A stretch of DNA of 64,000 bases, taken from positions 62,001 to 126,000 of the forward strand of contig JAIRVG010000021.1 of assembly GCA_031253995.1 (NCBI GenBank). The letters run 5' to 3'. The translations under genes and the position numbers were made by a program. Below are positions 16,527 to 25,273 of the stretch, in pieces. A model generated the notes under the pieces. It saw nothing but the letters and a program-made list of their open reading frames with translations. It did no database searches and had not been told where the DNA came from. The DNA comes from Paucimonas sp. (GTDB lineage: Bacteria; Pseudomonadota; Gammaproteobacteria; Pseudomonadales; Pseudomonadaceae). How positions within the stretch are numbered: the first letter of the stretch is position 1; the number at the start of each line of letters is the position of its first letter.

Positions 16527-17453
16527 ATGACGCTTTCCCTGCTGCTCGCCCTTGTCCCCATCGCCTTGCTGATCGCCCTGGGCACCTGGTTGCGCCACAG
16601 CCAGTTCGTCGCGGACGCCTTCTGGCCCCAGGCCGAGCGGCTGGGGTACTACGTGTTGCTACCGGCGCTGTTCGTGCATGGCCTGGCCACCGCGAAACTC
16701 GACGGCGTCCCGGTGCTGGGCATGGCGCTGGCGCTGGTTTCGTCCACGGTGCTGGTGGCGGTATTGCTGGTGCTTTCACGACGCTGCTTCGGCGTGGGGG
16801 ATGCCGCGTTCACCTCGGTATTCCAGGGCGGTGTCCGCTTCAACAACTATGTCGGTGTCTCGGCGGCGGCGGGCTTGTTCGGTGCCCAGGGCATTGCGCT
16901 GGCAGCGGTGGCGAATGCGGCCATCGTGCCGACGGTCAATATTCTGTGCGTGCTGGTGTTCGCCCGTTATGGCTCGGCGGGGCGCATGACCTGGAAAGGC
17001 GTGGCCCGGCAGATGGCGTTCAATCCGCTGTTGGTGGCTTGCGCCTTGGGGATCCTGCTGCATGTTTGCGGACTTGGGCTGCCGTCGGGCATCGAGCCGT
17101 TGTTGAAAGCGCTGGGGCAGGCGTCGTTGCCGTTGGGCTTGCTGTGCGTGGGTGCGGCGCTGGACCTGAAGGCGGCGCGCAGTTGGTTGCGGCCAGTCGG
17201 GTTGTCGTCGCTGGCGAAGTTCGTGGTCATGCCGCTGATCACCCTGGCGGCTTGTCATGTGTTCGGCCTCAAGGGTGAGGCGGCGATTGCTGCGCTGTTG
17301 TTCCAGGCGCTGCCGACGGCCTCGTCGTCCTACATCATGGCCCGGCAGCTGGGTGGGGATGCGCCGTTGATGGCAGGGATCATCGCCGGGCAGACGTTGC
17401 TGGCGGCGGTGGCGTTGCCGTTGGCGGTGAGTAGTCTTTTGCCTTGGGTATGA
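16527..17453 (+). CDS. AEC family (auxin efflux carrier-type) transporter
   Basis: Inner-membrane protein of 308 residues with about ten hydrophobic helices. It begins LLLALVPIALLIALGTWLR and includes FWPQAERLGYYVLLPALF, the usual AEC N-terminal pattern, and a C-terminal half with LPLGLLCVGAALDL and FQALPTASSSYIMA. Bacterial AEC members carry small organic acids or amino-acid-related compounds; the substrate is unknown. It follows a LysR gene on the same strand. Confidence 0.87.
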   Translation: MTLSLLLALVPIALLIALGTWLRHSQFVADAFWPQAERLGYYVLLPALFVHGLATAKLDGVPVLGMALALVSSTVLVAVLLVLSRRCFGVGDAAFTSVFQGGVRFNNYVGVSAAAGLFGAQGIALAAVANAAIVPTVNILCVLVFARYGSAGRMTWKGVARQMAFNPLLVACALGILLHVCGLGLPSGIEPLLKALGQASLPLGLLCVGAALDLKAARSWLRPVGLSSLAKFVVMPLITLAACHVFGLKGEAAIAALLFQALPTASSSYIMARQLGGDAPLMAGIIAGQTLLAAVALPLAVSSLLPWV

Positions 17454-17486
17454 GGGTGTTCCAGGGGGGCTCGAAAACCCGATGGC

Positions 17487-17630
17487 GTGGGAGCGGATTC
17501 ATCCGCGATTGGCCGCGAAGCGGCCATAAAACCTGAGTCCGCGGTGTGTCAGGAGAACTCGGGACTCAGGTTTTACGACGGCTACGCCGCCGATCGCGGC
17601 GGTCCGGCGTTCCGGTGAATCCGCTCCCAC
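17487..17630. repeat. 144-bp REP-doublet-like element, copy B
   Basis: Same element as at 11329-11457 but in opposite orientation. It begins GTGGGAGCGGATTCATCCGC and ends GTGAATCCGCTCCCAC, with an inner dyad AAAACCTGAGTCC / GGACTCAGGTTTT. About 15 extra bases near 17598-17614 interrupt the right end. It lies between the convergent AEC and TonB-receptor genes. Confidence 0.8.
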
Positions 17631-17723
17631 GCCTACCGTGGCGCACTTGCGGTCTGGTTCTCTGCGCGAGAGCGCAGCCCGGCAGGGCTGGGCGGACTCC
17701 CACAATGAAAAGCTACACCGGCG

Positions 17724-20222
17724 TCAGAAACTCCCACGCAACGTCAGCATGTAATTACGCGGCGCTCCATACCAGTTGCCATACGCACTGCTCGCCACCG
17801 TCTGGTAATACTCCTTGTCGAACAGGTTGTTGCCGTTGAGCGCCGCCGTCCAGTGCTCGTCGATGCGGTATTCCACCAAGGCGTTCCACACCGCATAGCC
17901 GGCCTGGGTGTACTGGAAGCTGTTGGTACTCGGGCTGAGCGAGCCATCCTCCAGGCGACGCTGGACGTTGCCGGTCACGTAGTTGCTGCTCTGGACGGTG
18001 GCCCCACCACCGACCTTCCAGTCGTTGAACTGGCCCGGCAACTGGTAGCTGGTGAAGAACTTGAACAGATGCTTGGGCGTCTGCGTGCTGATGGGCGTGC
18101 CTGCCGCCGCGTCATCGCCGGTCTTGCGCTGTTCGTTGATGTTGAAGGTGTAGCCGGCGCTCACCTGCCAGCCCGGGGTCAGTTCGCCGGTGATCTCCAG
18201 GTCCACGCCCTTGCTGATGTTTTCACCGCCAGCGACGTAGCAACAGGCGTTGGAGGTGGTGTCCTGCGAGTAAACGTAGATCGCGTTGTTTTCCTGCCTG
18301 GTGTAGTACAGCGCGGCGGACAGGTTCAGGCGGCCGTCGAGCAGCTCGCCCTTGGTGCCGAACTCGTAGGTGTCGCCTTCGATCGCGTCGAGCGGGGCGA
18401 GGTCGGCGCCGAGGGTCTCGATCTGCGGCTTGTAGATCTGCGCGTAGCTGGTATAGACCGACCACTGCGGACTCAGCGCATAGATCAGGCCGCCGTACGG
18501 GGTGACGATACCGCTGTCCTTGCCACCGTCCTTGCCGTCGGTGCCGAACGACGGAACGATCGCATGCAAGGTGCTGCTGTAGTCGGAATAGCGCGCGCCG
18601 AGCACGGCGGTCAGCGGATCGGCCAGGCTCAGGCGGGTGGTGACATAGGCGCCGTGCTTGCGGATGTTCCAGTCGGGATACTCGTAGTACAGCGCCGGCT
18701 TGCCCGGCTTCGGCAGCGAGCCGATATCGGTGGAGAAAACGTCGACGGGGATCCGCGAGGTCCATTCGCTGTGGTCCGCGTAGCTGCGCTGGATATCGGT
18801 GTAGTCCACCCCGGTCACCAGTTCGTGACGACGCCCGAAGGCTTCGAAGGTGCCCTGCAGGTTGGCGTCGAACAGGTCCTGGTCGTTGTCGAAGTTGCGT
18901 ACCACGCGCTGGAAGGTGGAGCCGCTGTTGGTGTCGGGGTTCACCGGGTTGCTGACTTCGCCCATGTCCTGCTCGGAGCGGTAGCGAATGCGGGTGAAGC
19001 TGCTGTTCACTTTCCAGTCGTCGCTGAAGCGGTGGTCGACCTTGAAGAAGACTTCGTTGCGCGTGTAGTTGTTGGTCGACCAGTCGGCGCTCAGCTTGTC
19101 GCTGCGCGACAGGCCCAGGGCATCGCCGGTGCTGTAGCGCGGCAGGCCGTTCTCCCAGTAGCCGTCCATGTCGCGCCACTCGTGGATGCCGCCGATGCTC
19201 AGGGTGGTGTCCGGGTTCAGGTCGGCTTCGAGGGTGCCGTAGAGCACGTGCTTGTCGCTGTCGGCCCCGCCGTAGAAGTAGCGCTTGTCCTCTACCGAGG
19301 CGGCCAGGCGGCCGCGCAGGGCGCCGTCGAAGGCCAGCGGGCCGGTGACGTCCACCTCGGTCCGGTAGTTGTCCCAGCTGCCTGCCGAGGTGCTGAACTT
19401 CAGTTGCGGCTCGGCCAGGGCGCGCTTGCGTACCAGGTTGATCGCGCCGCCGGGTTCGCCGGTGCCACCGTACAGGCCGTCGGAGCCGCGCAGCACTTCG
19501 ACGTGGTCGTAGGCGGTGGTGTCGGCGAGGGTGTCGTAGGTCTGCTCGCGCATTGCCGGGGCGCCGCCGTCCACCTGGATGTTGGTCAGGGCGAAGCCGC
19601 GGGAGAGCACCTTGGTGTTGGAGTCGTTGCCGCCCACCAGAGTGATCCCCGGGGTCTGGTCGAGGGCCTGGGCCAGGTTGGTCATGGCCTGGTCTTCCAT
19701 GCGCTGGCGGGTGATCACGGTCACCGATTGCGGGGTGTCCTTGAGGCTGTGGGGCATCTTGCCGCCGGCGGTGATGCTGCCGGTGGTGTAGGAACCGGAG
19801 TTCTCGGTGTAGCCGCCCAGTTCGCCGGCGCCGGTGACGCTGGTGGCGGACAGTTGCACCGAGCCGTCGGCCGGCAGGCGGTTGAGCAGGATGGCGTTGC
19901 GGCCACTGAAGTCAAAACCCAGGCCGGTGCCCACCAGCAGTTGCACGATCGCTTCGGCAGGGGTGAAGTTGCCGCGTACGCCTGGCGAGCGTACGTCCTT
20001 CGCCAGGTCGGCGGTGTAGCCGACTTCCCAGCCGGTCTGTCGGCTGAACTGGTTCAACGCACCCGCCAATCCTTGCGCGGGGATCTCGAAGCGCTGCCGC
20101 GCGCCTTGCTCGCTGGCGACACCGGTGGTGTCCGACGCCGCCAGGACCTGGCCGCTGCCCAGGCAGACGGCAAGCGCCAGGGCGCTGTAGGCGAAGATGG
20201 TTTTGACGTTGAAGTGCTGCAT
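17724..20222 (-). CDS. TonB-dependent siderophore receptor with signalling (STN) domain
   Basis: Outer-membrane receptor of 832 residues. A signal peptide (TIFAYSALALAVCLGSGQVLAA) is followed by an STN domain (about residues 45-115: FEIPAQGLAGALNQFSRQ), a plug domain (KDTPQSVTVITRQRMED through GGAINLVRKR) and a beta-barrel ending in an aromatic residue (MLTLRGSF). The STN domain lets the receptor signal ligand binding to the FecR-type protein encoded upstream, so this is a regulated ferric-siderophore uptake system. The siderophore cannot be named. The ATG at 20222 is preferred because GAGGG lies just before it. Confidence 0.92.
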   Translation of the reverse strand: MQHFNVKTIFAYSALALAVCLGSGQVLAASDTTGVASEQGARQRFEIPAQGLAGALNQFSRQTGWEVGYTADLAKDVRSPGVRGNFTPAEAIVQLLVGTGLGFDFSGRNAILLNRLPADGSVQLSATSVTGAGELGGYTENSGSYTTGSITAGGKMPHSLKDTPQSVTVITRQRMEDQAMTNLAQALDQTPGITLVGGNDSNTKVLSRGFALTNIQVDGGAPAMREQTYDTLADTTAYDHVEVLRGSDGLYGGTGEPGGAINLVRKRALAEPQLKFSTSAGSWDNYRTEVDVTGPLAFDGALRGRLAASVEDKRYFYGGADSDKHVLYGTLEADLNPDTTLSIGGIHEWRDMDGYWENGLPRYSTGDALGLSRSDKLSADWSTNNYTRNEVFFKVDHRFSDDWKVNSSFTRIRYRSEQDMGEVSNPVNPDTNSGSTFQRVVRNFDNDQDLFDANLQGTFEAFGRRHELVTGVDYTDIQRSYADHSEWTSRIPVDVFSTDIGSLPKPGKPALYYEYPDWNIRKHGAYVTTRLSLADPLTAVLGARYSDYSSTLHAIVPSFGTDGKDGGKDSGIVTPYGGLIYALSPQWSVYTSYAQIYKPQIETLGADLAPLDAIEGDTYEFGTKGELLDGRLNLSAALYYTRQENNAIYVYSQDTTSNACCYVAGGENISKGVDLEITGELTPGWQVSAGYTFNINEQRKTGDDAAAGTPISTQTPKHLFKFFTSYQLPGQFNDWKVGGGATVQSSNYVTGNVQRRLEDGSLSPSTNSFQYTQAGYAVWNALVEYRIDEHWTAALNGNNLFDKEYYQTVASSAYGNWYGAPRNYMLTLRGSF

Positions 20223-20322
20223 GGAACCCTCATGAACAGGAATGATTTGCAACCGCGAATCGCCTTGACGGGTTGAGGGCGAGGAACCCGTAAAAGTTTT
20301 TCGCGGTGCGCCTGTTCGCGGG

Positions 20323-21285
20323 TCAGTGGACGATCAGGATGCCGCCGGGCAGGCGGGTCATTTGCGCCCCACCGAGGCGGGCGAGGGCGGCGACCACGGC
20401 CTCGGGATCGTCGAGCTTGTAGTTGCCGCTGACCCGCAGGTTGCCGGCATCGCCGAACAGCAGGATCGGTGCATGGCGCTGACGGCCCAGCTCTTTCAGC
20501 ACCTCGGCGAGCGGTCGGTCCTGGAAGATCAGGCGGCCTTCGGTCCAGCCGTGCTGCTCGGCGCTGCCCTGGAGATGCAGCTCGCCGAGGCGGTCGGCGC
20601 GCAGGTGCTGCCAGGCGCCGGCGCCCAGCAGGCTGTAGGCACCGAAACTGTTGCTCAGGCGGACCTTGCCCTCGTCGACGGCGACGGCCACGTCGTCCTC
20701 GCGCAGGCTGACGCTGAAGCGCGTGCCGACCACTTCCACCAGGGCCTGGTCGGCCTTGATCCGTAGCGGACGGAGGGGGTCGTGGGCGGCTTCCAGGTAC
20801 AGGTCGCCGCGCAGCAGATGCAGCGAACGCTGGCCGTCGTCGATGTGGGTGCTGATGGCGCTGTCGCTGCCCAGGAGGATCTTCGAACCGTCCGCCAGGG
20901 TGATGCGTTGCTGTTCGCCGGTGGCGGTGAGGTAGTCGGCCTGGAGACGCAGGGGGAGGTCGCCGAACCAGGTGCCGAGGGCGAGGAGGAGGGCGGCGGC
21001 GGTGGCCCACGGTATCCAGCGTCGGGTTGGGCCATTCGCGAGCACGCTCGCTCCTGCGGGGGGTTGGGTTGTCGATTTGTCGAGGTCGGTTTCGAGGTCG
21101 CGCAGGGCGCTTTCGAAGCTGTCGGCCTGCCACAGGTTTTCCACCCGCGCGTAGGCTTCGGCGTTCGCCGGGCTGGCGTCGAGCCAGTCGAGGAAGGCCT
21201 GTTGCTGATCGGCGGGGAGCGGCGCGTCGAGGCTGCGGGTGAACCAGACCAGGGCCTGTTCTTCACAGGTGTCGTGTTCAGTCAT
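20323..21285 (-). CDS. FecR family sigma-factor regulator
   Basis: Protein of 320 residues. The cytoplasmic N-terminal DUF4880-type segment (EEQALVWFTRSL, FLDWLDASPANAEAYARVENLW) is followed by one transmembrane helix (WIPWATAAALLLALGTWF, about residues 90-107), a FecR domain (ITLADGSKILLGSDSAI, LLRGDLYLEAAH, VVGTRFSVSL) and a C-terminal periplasmic part resembling a secretin/TonB short domain. It should bind the receptor STN domain in the periplasm and control the sigma factor in the cytoplasm. The start overlaps the sigma stop by ATGA. Confidence 0.9.
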   Translation of the reverse strand: MTEHDTCEEQALVWFTRSLDAPLPADQQQAFLDWLDASPANAEAYARVENLWQADSFESALRDLETDLDKSTTQPPAGASVLANGPTRRWIPWATAAALLLALGTWFGDLPLRLQADYLTATGEQQRITLADGSKILLGSDSAISTHIDDGQRSLHLLRGDLYLEAAHDPLRPLRIKADQALVEVVGTRFSVSLREDDVAVAVDEGKVRLSNSFGAYSLLGAGAWQHLRADRLGELHLQGSAEQHGWTEGRLIFQDRPLAEVLKELGRQRHAPILLFGDAGNLRVSGNYKLDDPEAVVAALARLGGAQMTRLPGGILIVH

Positions 21286-21809
21286 CGCGACCCCCACTCG
21301 GTGCCTTTGAGGCATGCGGCCAGGGCAATGCGCAAATCCTTTTCTACGGTACTGAGCGAAATGTCCAGGCGCTCGGCAATGGCACTCTGCGACAGGCCAT
21401 GCAAGCGATGGAGCAGGAGTATACGCTGCTGGCGCTCGGGCAGACGGCGCAGCACGGCTTGCAACTGGCGCAGTTGCTGCTGGCCCTGCACATGGGTTTC
21501 CGGACCGGGTTGCGGCGCGGCGACCGCGGCGATGCTGGCGCTGTCGTCCGCTGGACACTCGAAGCGGCGCTTGCTGCGCTGGCTGCGCAGGTGATCGAAG
21601 GCCAGGTGCTGGGCGGTCTGGTAGAGAAACGCGCGCAGGTGCTCGATATGCCGGCCCTGCGCGGCCTGGGCCACGCGCAGATAGGCCTCCTGGGCCAGGT
21701 CCTCGGCGAGATTGGCGCAGCCCACGACCTTGGCCAGCATGCGCACCAGCACCGGTCGTTGGTCGACGAATAAAGCGTCCAGCTCTTGTTTGCCGAATCC
21801 CGGCTCCAT
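21282..21809 (-). CDS. ECF sigma factor, FecI/FpvI type
   Basis: Sigma factor of 175 residues. Region 2 is seen in NLAEDLAQEAYLRVAQA and HLRAFLYQTAQHLAFDHLRS, and region 4 in LRRLPERQQRILLLHRLHGLSQSAIAERL..STVEKDL. It should direct transcription of the downstream receptor gene when the siderophore is bound. GGGGGAG lies 8 nt upstream of the ATG. A Fur-box-like sequence lies at 21851-21873 in its promoter region, consistent with iron repression of the cassette. Confidence 0.9.
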   Translation of the reverse strand: MEPGFGKQELDALFVDQRPVLVRMLAKVVGCANLAEDLAQEAYLRVAQAAQGRHIEHLRAFLYQTAQHLAFDHLRSQRSKRRFECPADDSASIAAVAAPQPGPETHVQGQQQLRQLQAVLRRLPERQQRILLLHRLHGLSQSAIAERLDISLSTVEKDLRIALAACLKGTEWGSR

Positions 21810-21850
21810 TGCGCGTCTCCCCCGAGAAAAGCGCGGGCATGGTAGCAGTG

Positions 21851-21873
21851 GATAAGAATATTTCGCAATTGAG
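21851..21873 (-). promoter_or_regulatory. Candidate Fur box upstream of the ECF sigma gene
   Basis: On the minus strand the stretch CTCAATTGCGAAATATTCTTATC resembles the Fur consensus: the half ATTCTTATC is close to ATCATTATC and the other half is weaker. Its position about 42-64 nt before the sigma start fits a promoter. Inference. Confidence 0.45.
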
Positions 21874-21938
21874 ATTTTTGTGCGTTGGCGCGGTGAGTGA
21901 AGCGCTCCGCGTGACCAGGTCCATTGGAGTCACGTCAT

Positions 21939-21957
21939 TTTTTCGGGTCCCGAAAAA
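21939..21957. promoter_or_regulatory. Palindromic candidate operator before the Cas2-like/PIN module
   Basis: Perfect 9-bp dyad TTTTTCGGG-T-CCCGAAAAA about 70 nt upstream of the first gene of the module. Toxin-antitoxin operons are often autoregulated through such palindromes, but the short loop also allows a terminator role for transcripts entering from either side. Confidence 0.4.
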
Positions 21958-22023
21958 TAGGAAACGTCCTATGGACCGCTTATTTTTCGGTCTGTTAGTC
22001 TTGTTTTATTTGAGGCGAATCAT

Positions 22024-22347
22024 ATGCAAAAGACAGTATGGGTTTCATATGACTTAGGTGTTAAAGGCGATTACGCCAGCCTTTATCGGTGGTTTGACAA
22101 TATGGGCGCGACAGAATGTGGCGACGGCATGGCTTATATGAAGATCTCTGTCGAGAAGGATGTTGTCACTCCTGACTATATAAAAACCGAGCTTCAAGCC
22201 AACGTTACATTTTCCAAGAGTGACCGGGTCTACGTAATCTGGTCGAACCCCGATGGTCAGGCCAAGGGCAGATTCATCATTGGGCGTCGCAAGGCCGCGC
22301 CATGGGCGGGATACGGTGATGTAGCCGAAGTCGAGGATGATATCTGA
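22024..22347 (+). CDS. Cas2/VapD-like small protein (candidate toxin-antitoxin component)
   Basis: Protein of 107 residues. The start MQKTVWVSYDLGVKGDYASL places an aspartate (D10) directly after the first strand, as in Cas2/VapD ferredoxin-fold nucleases. It continues with GATECGDGMAYMKISV, a strand DRVYVIW and a C-terminal FIIGRRKAAPWAGYGD. This combination resembles small proteins I recall annotated as SinR/Cas2-like; the link is from memory. GAGG lies at good spacing. Clearly AT-richer than its neighbours, suggesting transfer. The stop overlaps the next start by one base (TGATG), so it forms an operon with the PIN gene. Confidence 0.6.
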   Translation: MQKTVWVSYDLGVKGDYASLYRWFDNMGATECGDGMAYMKISVEKDVVTPDYIKTELQANVTFSKSDRVYVIWSNPDGQAKGRFIIGRRKAAPWAGYGDVAEVEDDI

Positions 22348-22769
22348 TGGCCAAGCGGGTTCTCGTGGATACGGGGTTCTGGATTGCGCTTTTTAATGAA
22401 AGAGATAGATACCACGAGCTTGCACAGATCATGGAAGAGGACCTGGAATTTCATCAGTTACTGATTCCCTGGCCAACGCTTTTCGAGTTTGTTGGCACAC
22501 GTTTGGTAAGGCGGAAGTCAACGATGGCTGGTTTCAGGCAGATGCTGAGCAGAACTTCCATTGTTCTGGTTGATGACCTGCCTTATCGAGAAAAGTCCCT
22601 GGATTTTACGACGGGCGCGAGCAACCATTCATACAGCCTGACGGACCATGTAATCAGATCCATGATTGAAGATGTGAACCTTTCCGTTGATGCGTTGATA
22701 AGTTTCAATCCTGAAGACTTTCGAGATGTATGCACGAAGAGGCGAATTGAAATTCACTCTGGGGATTGA
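22347..22769 (+). CDS. PIN-domain ribonuclease (VapC-like)
   Basis: Protein of 140 residues with the PIN acidic residues in order: D8 (VLVDTGFWIALF), E47 (TLFEFVG), D100 (SLTDHVIRSM) and D124 (ISFNPEDF). PIN nucleases cut RNA and serve as toxins in many toxin-antitoxin pairs. The partner encoded immediately upstream is not a usual VapB-type DNA-binding antitoxin but a Cas2/VapD-like protein, so roles within the pair are unclear. Shares the low GC content of its partner. No transposase or integrase is adjacent. Confidence 0.75.
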   Translation: MAKRVLVDTGFWIALFNERDRYHELAQIMEEDLEFHQLLIPWPTLFEFVGTRLVRRKSTMAGFRQMLSRTSIVLVDDLPYREKSLDFTTGASNHSYSLTDHVIRSMIEDVNLSVDALISFNPEDFRDVCTKRRIEIHSGD

Positions 22770-22851
22770 TTGTCGTTACTTTGCCAACCAAATCTTGAAT
22801 GGGATGCTGCAACCGGTGACCATGAGTGGGTCAGACGAGAGACCCCATGTC

Positions 22852-23496
22852 ATGAATCAATCTCCCACCCCGCTTATCCGCGAAACCTTCCCCGTCGGCC
22901 CGTTGCAGTGCAACTGCACCATCATCGGCGACCCGCTGACGAAAAAGGCCATTGTCGTCGACCCGGGCGGCAACCCCGACCTGATCATGCAGAAGCTCGA
23001 TGCCCATGGCCTGAAGGTGGTCAGCATCATCCATACACACGCCCATCTCGATCACTTCCTCGCATCCGGCCAGCTCAAGGAAAAGACCGGCGCCACCCTG
23101 CACCTGCACAAGGACGACCAGTTCCTCTGGGACAACCTGGAGATGCAGTGCCGCATGTTCGGCGTGCCCTATGTCCCGGTGCCATCGCCGGACCGCTGGC
23201 TGTCGGATGACGAAGAGCTGGCCTGCGGCTGCGGCGTGGCCCTGCACACGCCAGGACACACGCCGGGTTCGATGAGCTTCTGGTTCGCCGATGCCAAGCT
23301 GCTGATCGCCGGCGACACCCTGTTCCGCCGCGGCGTGGGCCGCACCGATTTGTGGGGTGGCGACCAGGCGACTATCGTTCGTTCGATCAAGCAGCGGCTG
23401 TACAGCCTCGACGAAGAGGCGACGGTGGTAGCCGGGCATGGTCCTGACACCCGACTGGGCGAGGAAATGCGCGAGAACCCGTTCGTACGGGCGTGA
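22852..23496 (+). CDS. MBL-fold hydrolase, glyoxalase II-like
   Basis: Protein of 214 residues with the full metallo-beta-lactamase metal set: HTHAHLDH, then H in LHTPGHTPGSMSFW, D in IAGDTLF and H in VVAGHGPDT. The short, single-domain form resembles the YcbL-type glyoxalase II-like thioesterases, which hydrolyse S-D-lactoylglutathione or related thioesters. The start is set at MNQSPTPLIRETFPVG, where homology begins; an ATG 30 nt upstream is also in frame. It lies just after the AT-rich two-gene insert but has normal GC. Confidence 0.85.
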   Translation: MNQSPTPLIRETFPVGPLQCNCTIIGDPLTKKAIVVDPGGNPDLIMQKLDAHGLKVVSIIHTHAHLDHFLASGQLKEKTGATLHLHKDDQFLWDNLEMQCRMFGVPYVPVPSPDRWLSDDEELACGCGVALHTPGHTPGSMSFWFADAKLLIAGDTLFRRGVGRTDLWGGDQATIVRSIKQRLYSLDEEATVVAGHGPDTRLGEEMRENPFVRA

Positions 23497-23591
23497 CCGG
23501 CGCAGGGAATTTTTCCGCGCCGCCGTGTTCCAAGCCTGGTGGCAAACCGAAAGCAGTTCGCCATCTACCCGAATTACCGCAGGAGCTATCC

Positions 23592-24290
23592 ATGTTCACC
23601 ATGCGCCGTTTGATTATCGTCGCTACCGCCGCCGCCCTGATGTCCGGTTGTGCCAGCCAGAACCCCTACGACAACCAGGGTGGCCAGGCACAGGGCTCCT
23701 CAGGGATGAGCAAGACCGCCAAGTACGGTGGCCTTGGCGCATTGGCCGGCGCCATCGCCGGTGCCGCCATCGATCACAACAACCGTGGCAAGGGCGCGCT
23801 GATCGGCGCGGCGGCCGTGGGTGCTGCCGCTGCGGGTTACGGCTACTACGCCGACAAGCAGGAAGCCGAACTGCGGGCGAGCATGGCCAACACCGGTGTG
23901 GAAGTGCAGCGTGAAGGCGACCAGATCAAGCTGATCATGCCGGGCAACATCACCTTCGCCACCGACTCGGCGAACATCTCCCCGAGCTTCTACGCGCCGC
24001 TGAACAACCTCGCGGGCTCGTTCAAGCAGTTCAACCAGAACACCATCGAAGTGGTCGGCTTCACCGACAGCACTGGCAGCCGCCAGCACAACATGGACCT
24101 GTCGCAGCGTCGCGCGCAGGCGGTGAGCACCTACCTGACCTCGCAGGGTGTCGATCCTTCGCGGGTGAGCGTGCGTGGCATGGGGCCTGACCAGCCGATC
24201 GCGAGCAATGCCGATGCCAATGGGCGGGCGCAGAACCGTCGCGTAGAGGTGAACCTGAAGCCGATTCCCGGGCAGAACTACCAGCAGTAA
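23592..24290 (+). CDS. OmpA family lipoprotein
   Basis: Lipoprotein of 232 residues: signal with lipobox MSGC, a glycine-zipper segment (YGGLGALAGAIAGAAIDHNNRGKGALIGAAA) and a C-terminal OmpA domain (about residues 115-225) with FATDSANISP, VVGFTDSTGSRQHNMDLSQRRAQAV and NRRVEVNL. The OmpA domain binds peptidoglycan non-covalently, so the protein should tether the envelope. CAGGAG lies 6 nt before the ATG, which settles the start. A REP palindrome follows the stop. Confidence 0.9.
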   Translation: MFTMRRLIIVATAAALMSGCASQNPYDNQGGQAQGSSGMSKTAKYGGLGALAGAIAGAAIDHNNRGKGALIGAAAVGAAAAGYGYYADKQEAELRASMANTGVEVQREGDQIKLIMPGNITFATDSANISPSFYAPLNNLAGSFKQFNQNTIEVVGFTDSTGSRQHNMDLSQRRAQAVSTYLTSQGVDPSRVSVRGMGPDQPIASNADANGRAQNRRVEVNLKPIPGQNYQQ

Positions 24291-24291
24291 T

Positions 24292-24387
24292 CTTTGAGGG
24301 CCCCATCGCTGGCAAGCCAGCTTCCACAGTAACCGCGTGCACCGCCGACCCTGTGGGAGCTGGCTTGCCAGCGATGGGGCCCTCAAG
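24292..24387. repeat. REP-type inverted pair
   Basis: Two arms of about 37 nt, CTTTGAGGGCCCCATCGCTG... (24292-24329) and its reverse complement (24351-24387), separated by 21 nt. It lies between the convergent OmpA and acyltransferase genes and could end both transcripts. A related pair occurs at 40516-40631 (shared core CATCGCTGGCAAGCCAGCT). Confidence 0.85.
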
Positions 24388-24390
24388 GTT

Positions 24391-25269
24391 TCAACGATTC
24401 AACTGCTCCAACCGCTGATCCTTCCGCTCCCACAACCGGTTGATCCACTGCTGGAACGCCGCCCGGTATTCCTCGTCCTGGTCATAACTCTTCCCGAGAA
24501 ACGCCTCCGGAATCGCCAGTTCCTCGAACTGCACGACGATCCGCCGCACCCGCCCGCACAACAGGTCCCAGAACCCCGGCGCCCCGTCGGGATAGTGAAT
24601 GGTCACGTCGATGATCGACTCCAGCTGCTCCCCCATCGCATCCAGCACGAAGGCGATCCCGCCGGCCTTGGGCTTGAGCAGGTGGCGGAACGGCGAGTTC
24701 TGCTGGCGATGCTTGGCCACGGTGAAGCGCGTGCCCTCGGCGAAGTTGAAGATCGCCGTCGGCTTGCCACGGAATTTCGCGCAGGTGCGACGGGTGGTTT
24801 CCAGGTCCTTGCCGCGCTTCTCCGGGTGCTTCTCCAGGTAGGCCTTGCTGTAGCGCTTCATGAACGGAAAGCCCAGCGCCCACCAGGCCAGGCCGATCAC
24901 CGGCACCCAGATCAGCACCTGCTTGAGGAAGAACTTCAGCGGGCGGATGCGTCGGTTCAGCACGTACTGCAGCACCAGGATATCGACCCAGCTCTGGTGG
25001 TTGCTGGTGATCAGGTAGCTGTGCTGGTAGTCGAAACCCTCAAGCCCCGACACCTGCCAGCGGGTGCGTCCGAGCAGTTTCATCCAGCCCTTGTTGTTGC
25101 TGATCCAGGCTTCGTGGATATGCCGCATGATCTCGTCGCAGACCCGCTGCGCCGCCGCGAACGGCAGGCACAGCTTGAGCAGGCTGACGATGAACAGCGG
25201 TGTGCAGCAGGCCACGGTATTGAGGCCGAGCAGCAGCGAAGCGGCAATGCCGCGCAGGGTGTCGTTCAT
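24391..25269 (-). CDS. 1-acyl-glycerol-3-phosphate acyltransferase-like protein (YihG type)
   Basis: Membrane-associated acyltransferase of 292 residues. A hydrophobic N-terminal helix (IAASLLLGLNTVACCTPLFIVSLL) is followed by the PlsC-type motifs: NHQSWVDIL (H-x4-D block I), a glutamate-containing block FNFAEGTRF and a later PKAGGIAFVL. The overall pattern matches the YihG/YbgC-neighbour acyltransferases. It probably acylates lysophosphatidate at the inner membrane. The start lies 5 nt after the pta stop, so the two are likely co-transcribed; a GTG 12 nt upstream, overlapping pta, is an alternative start. Confidence 0.82.
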   Translation of the reverse strand: MNDTLRGIAASLLLGLNTVACCTPLFIVSLLKLCLPFAAAQRVCDEIMRHIHEAWISNNKGWMKLLGRTRWQVSGLEGFDYQHSYLITSNHQSWVDILVLQYVLNRRIRPLKFFLKQVLIWVPVIGLAWWALGFPFMKRYSKAYLEKHPEKRGKDLETTRRTCAKFRGKPTAIFNFAEGTRFTVAKHRQQNSPFRHLLKPKAGGIAFVLDAMGEQLESIIDVTIHYPDGAPGFWDLLCGRVRRIVVQFEELAIPEAFLGKSYDQDEEYRAAFQQWINRLWERKDQRLEQLNR

Positions 25270-25273
25270 CGCT

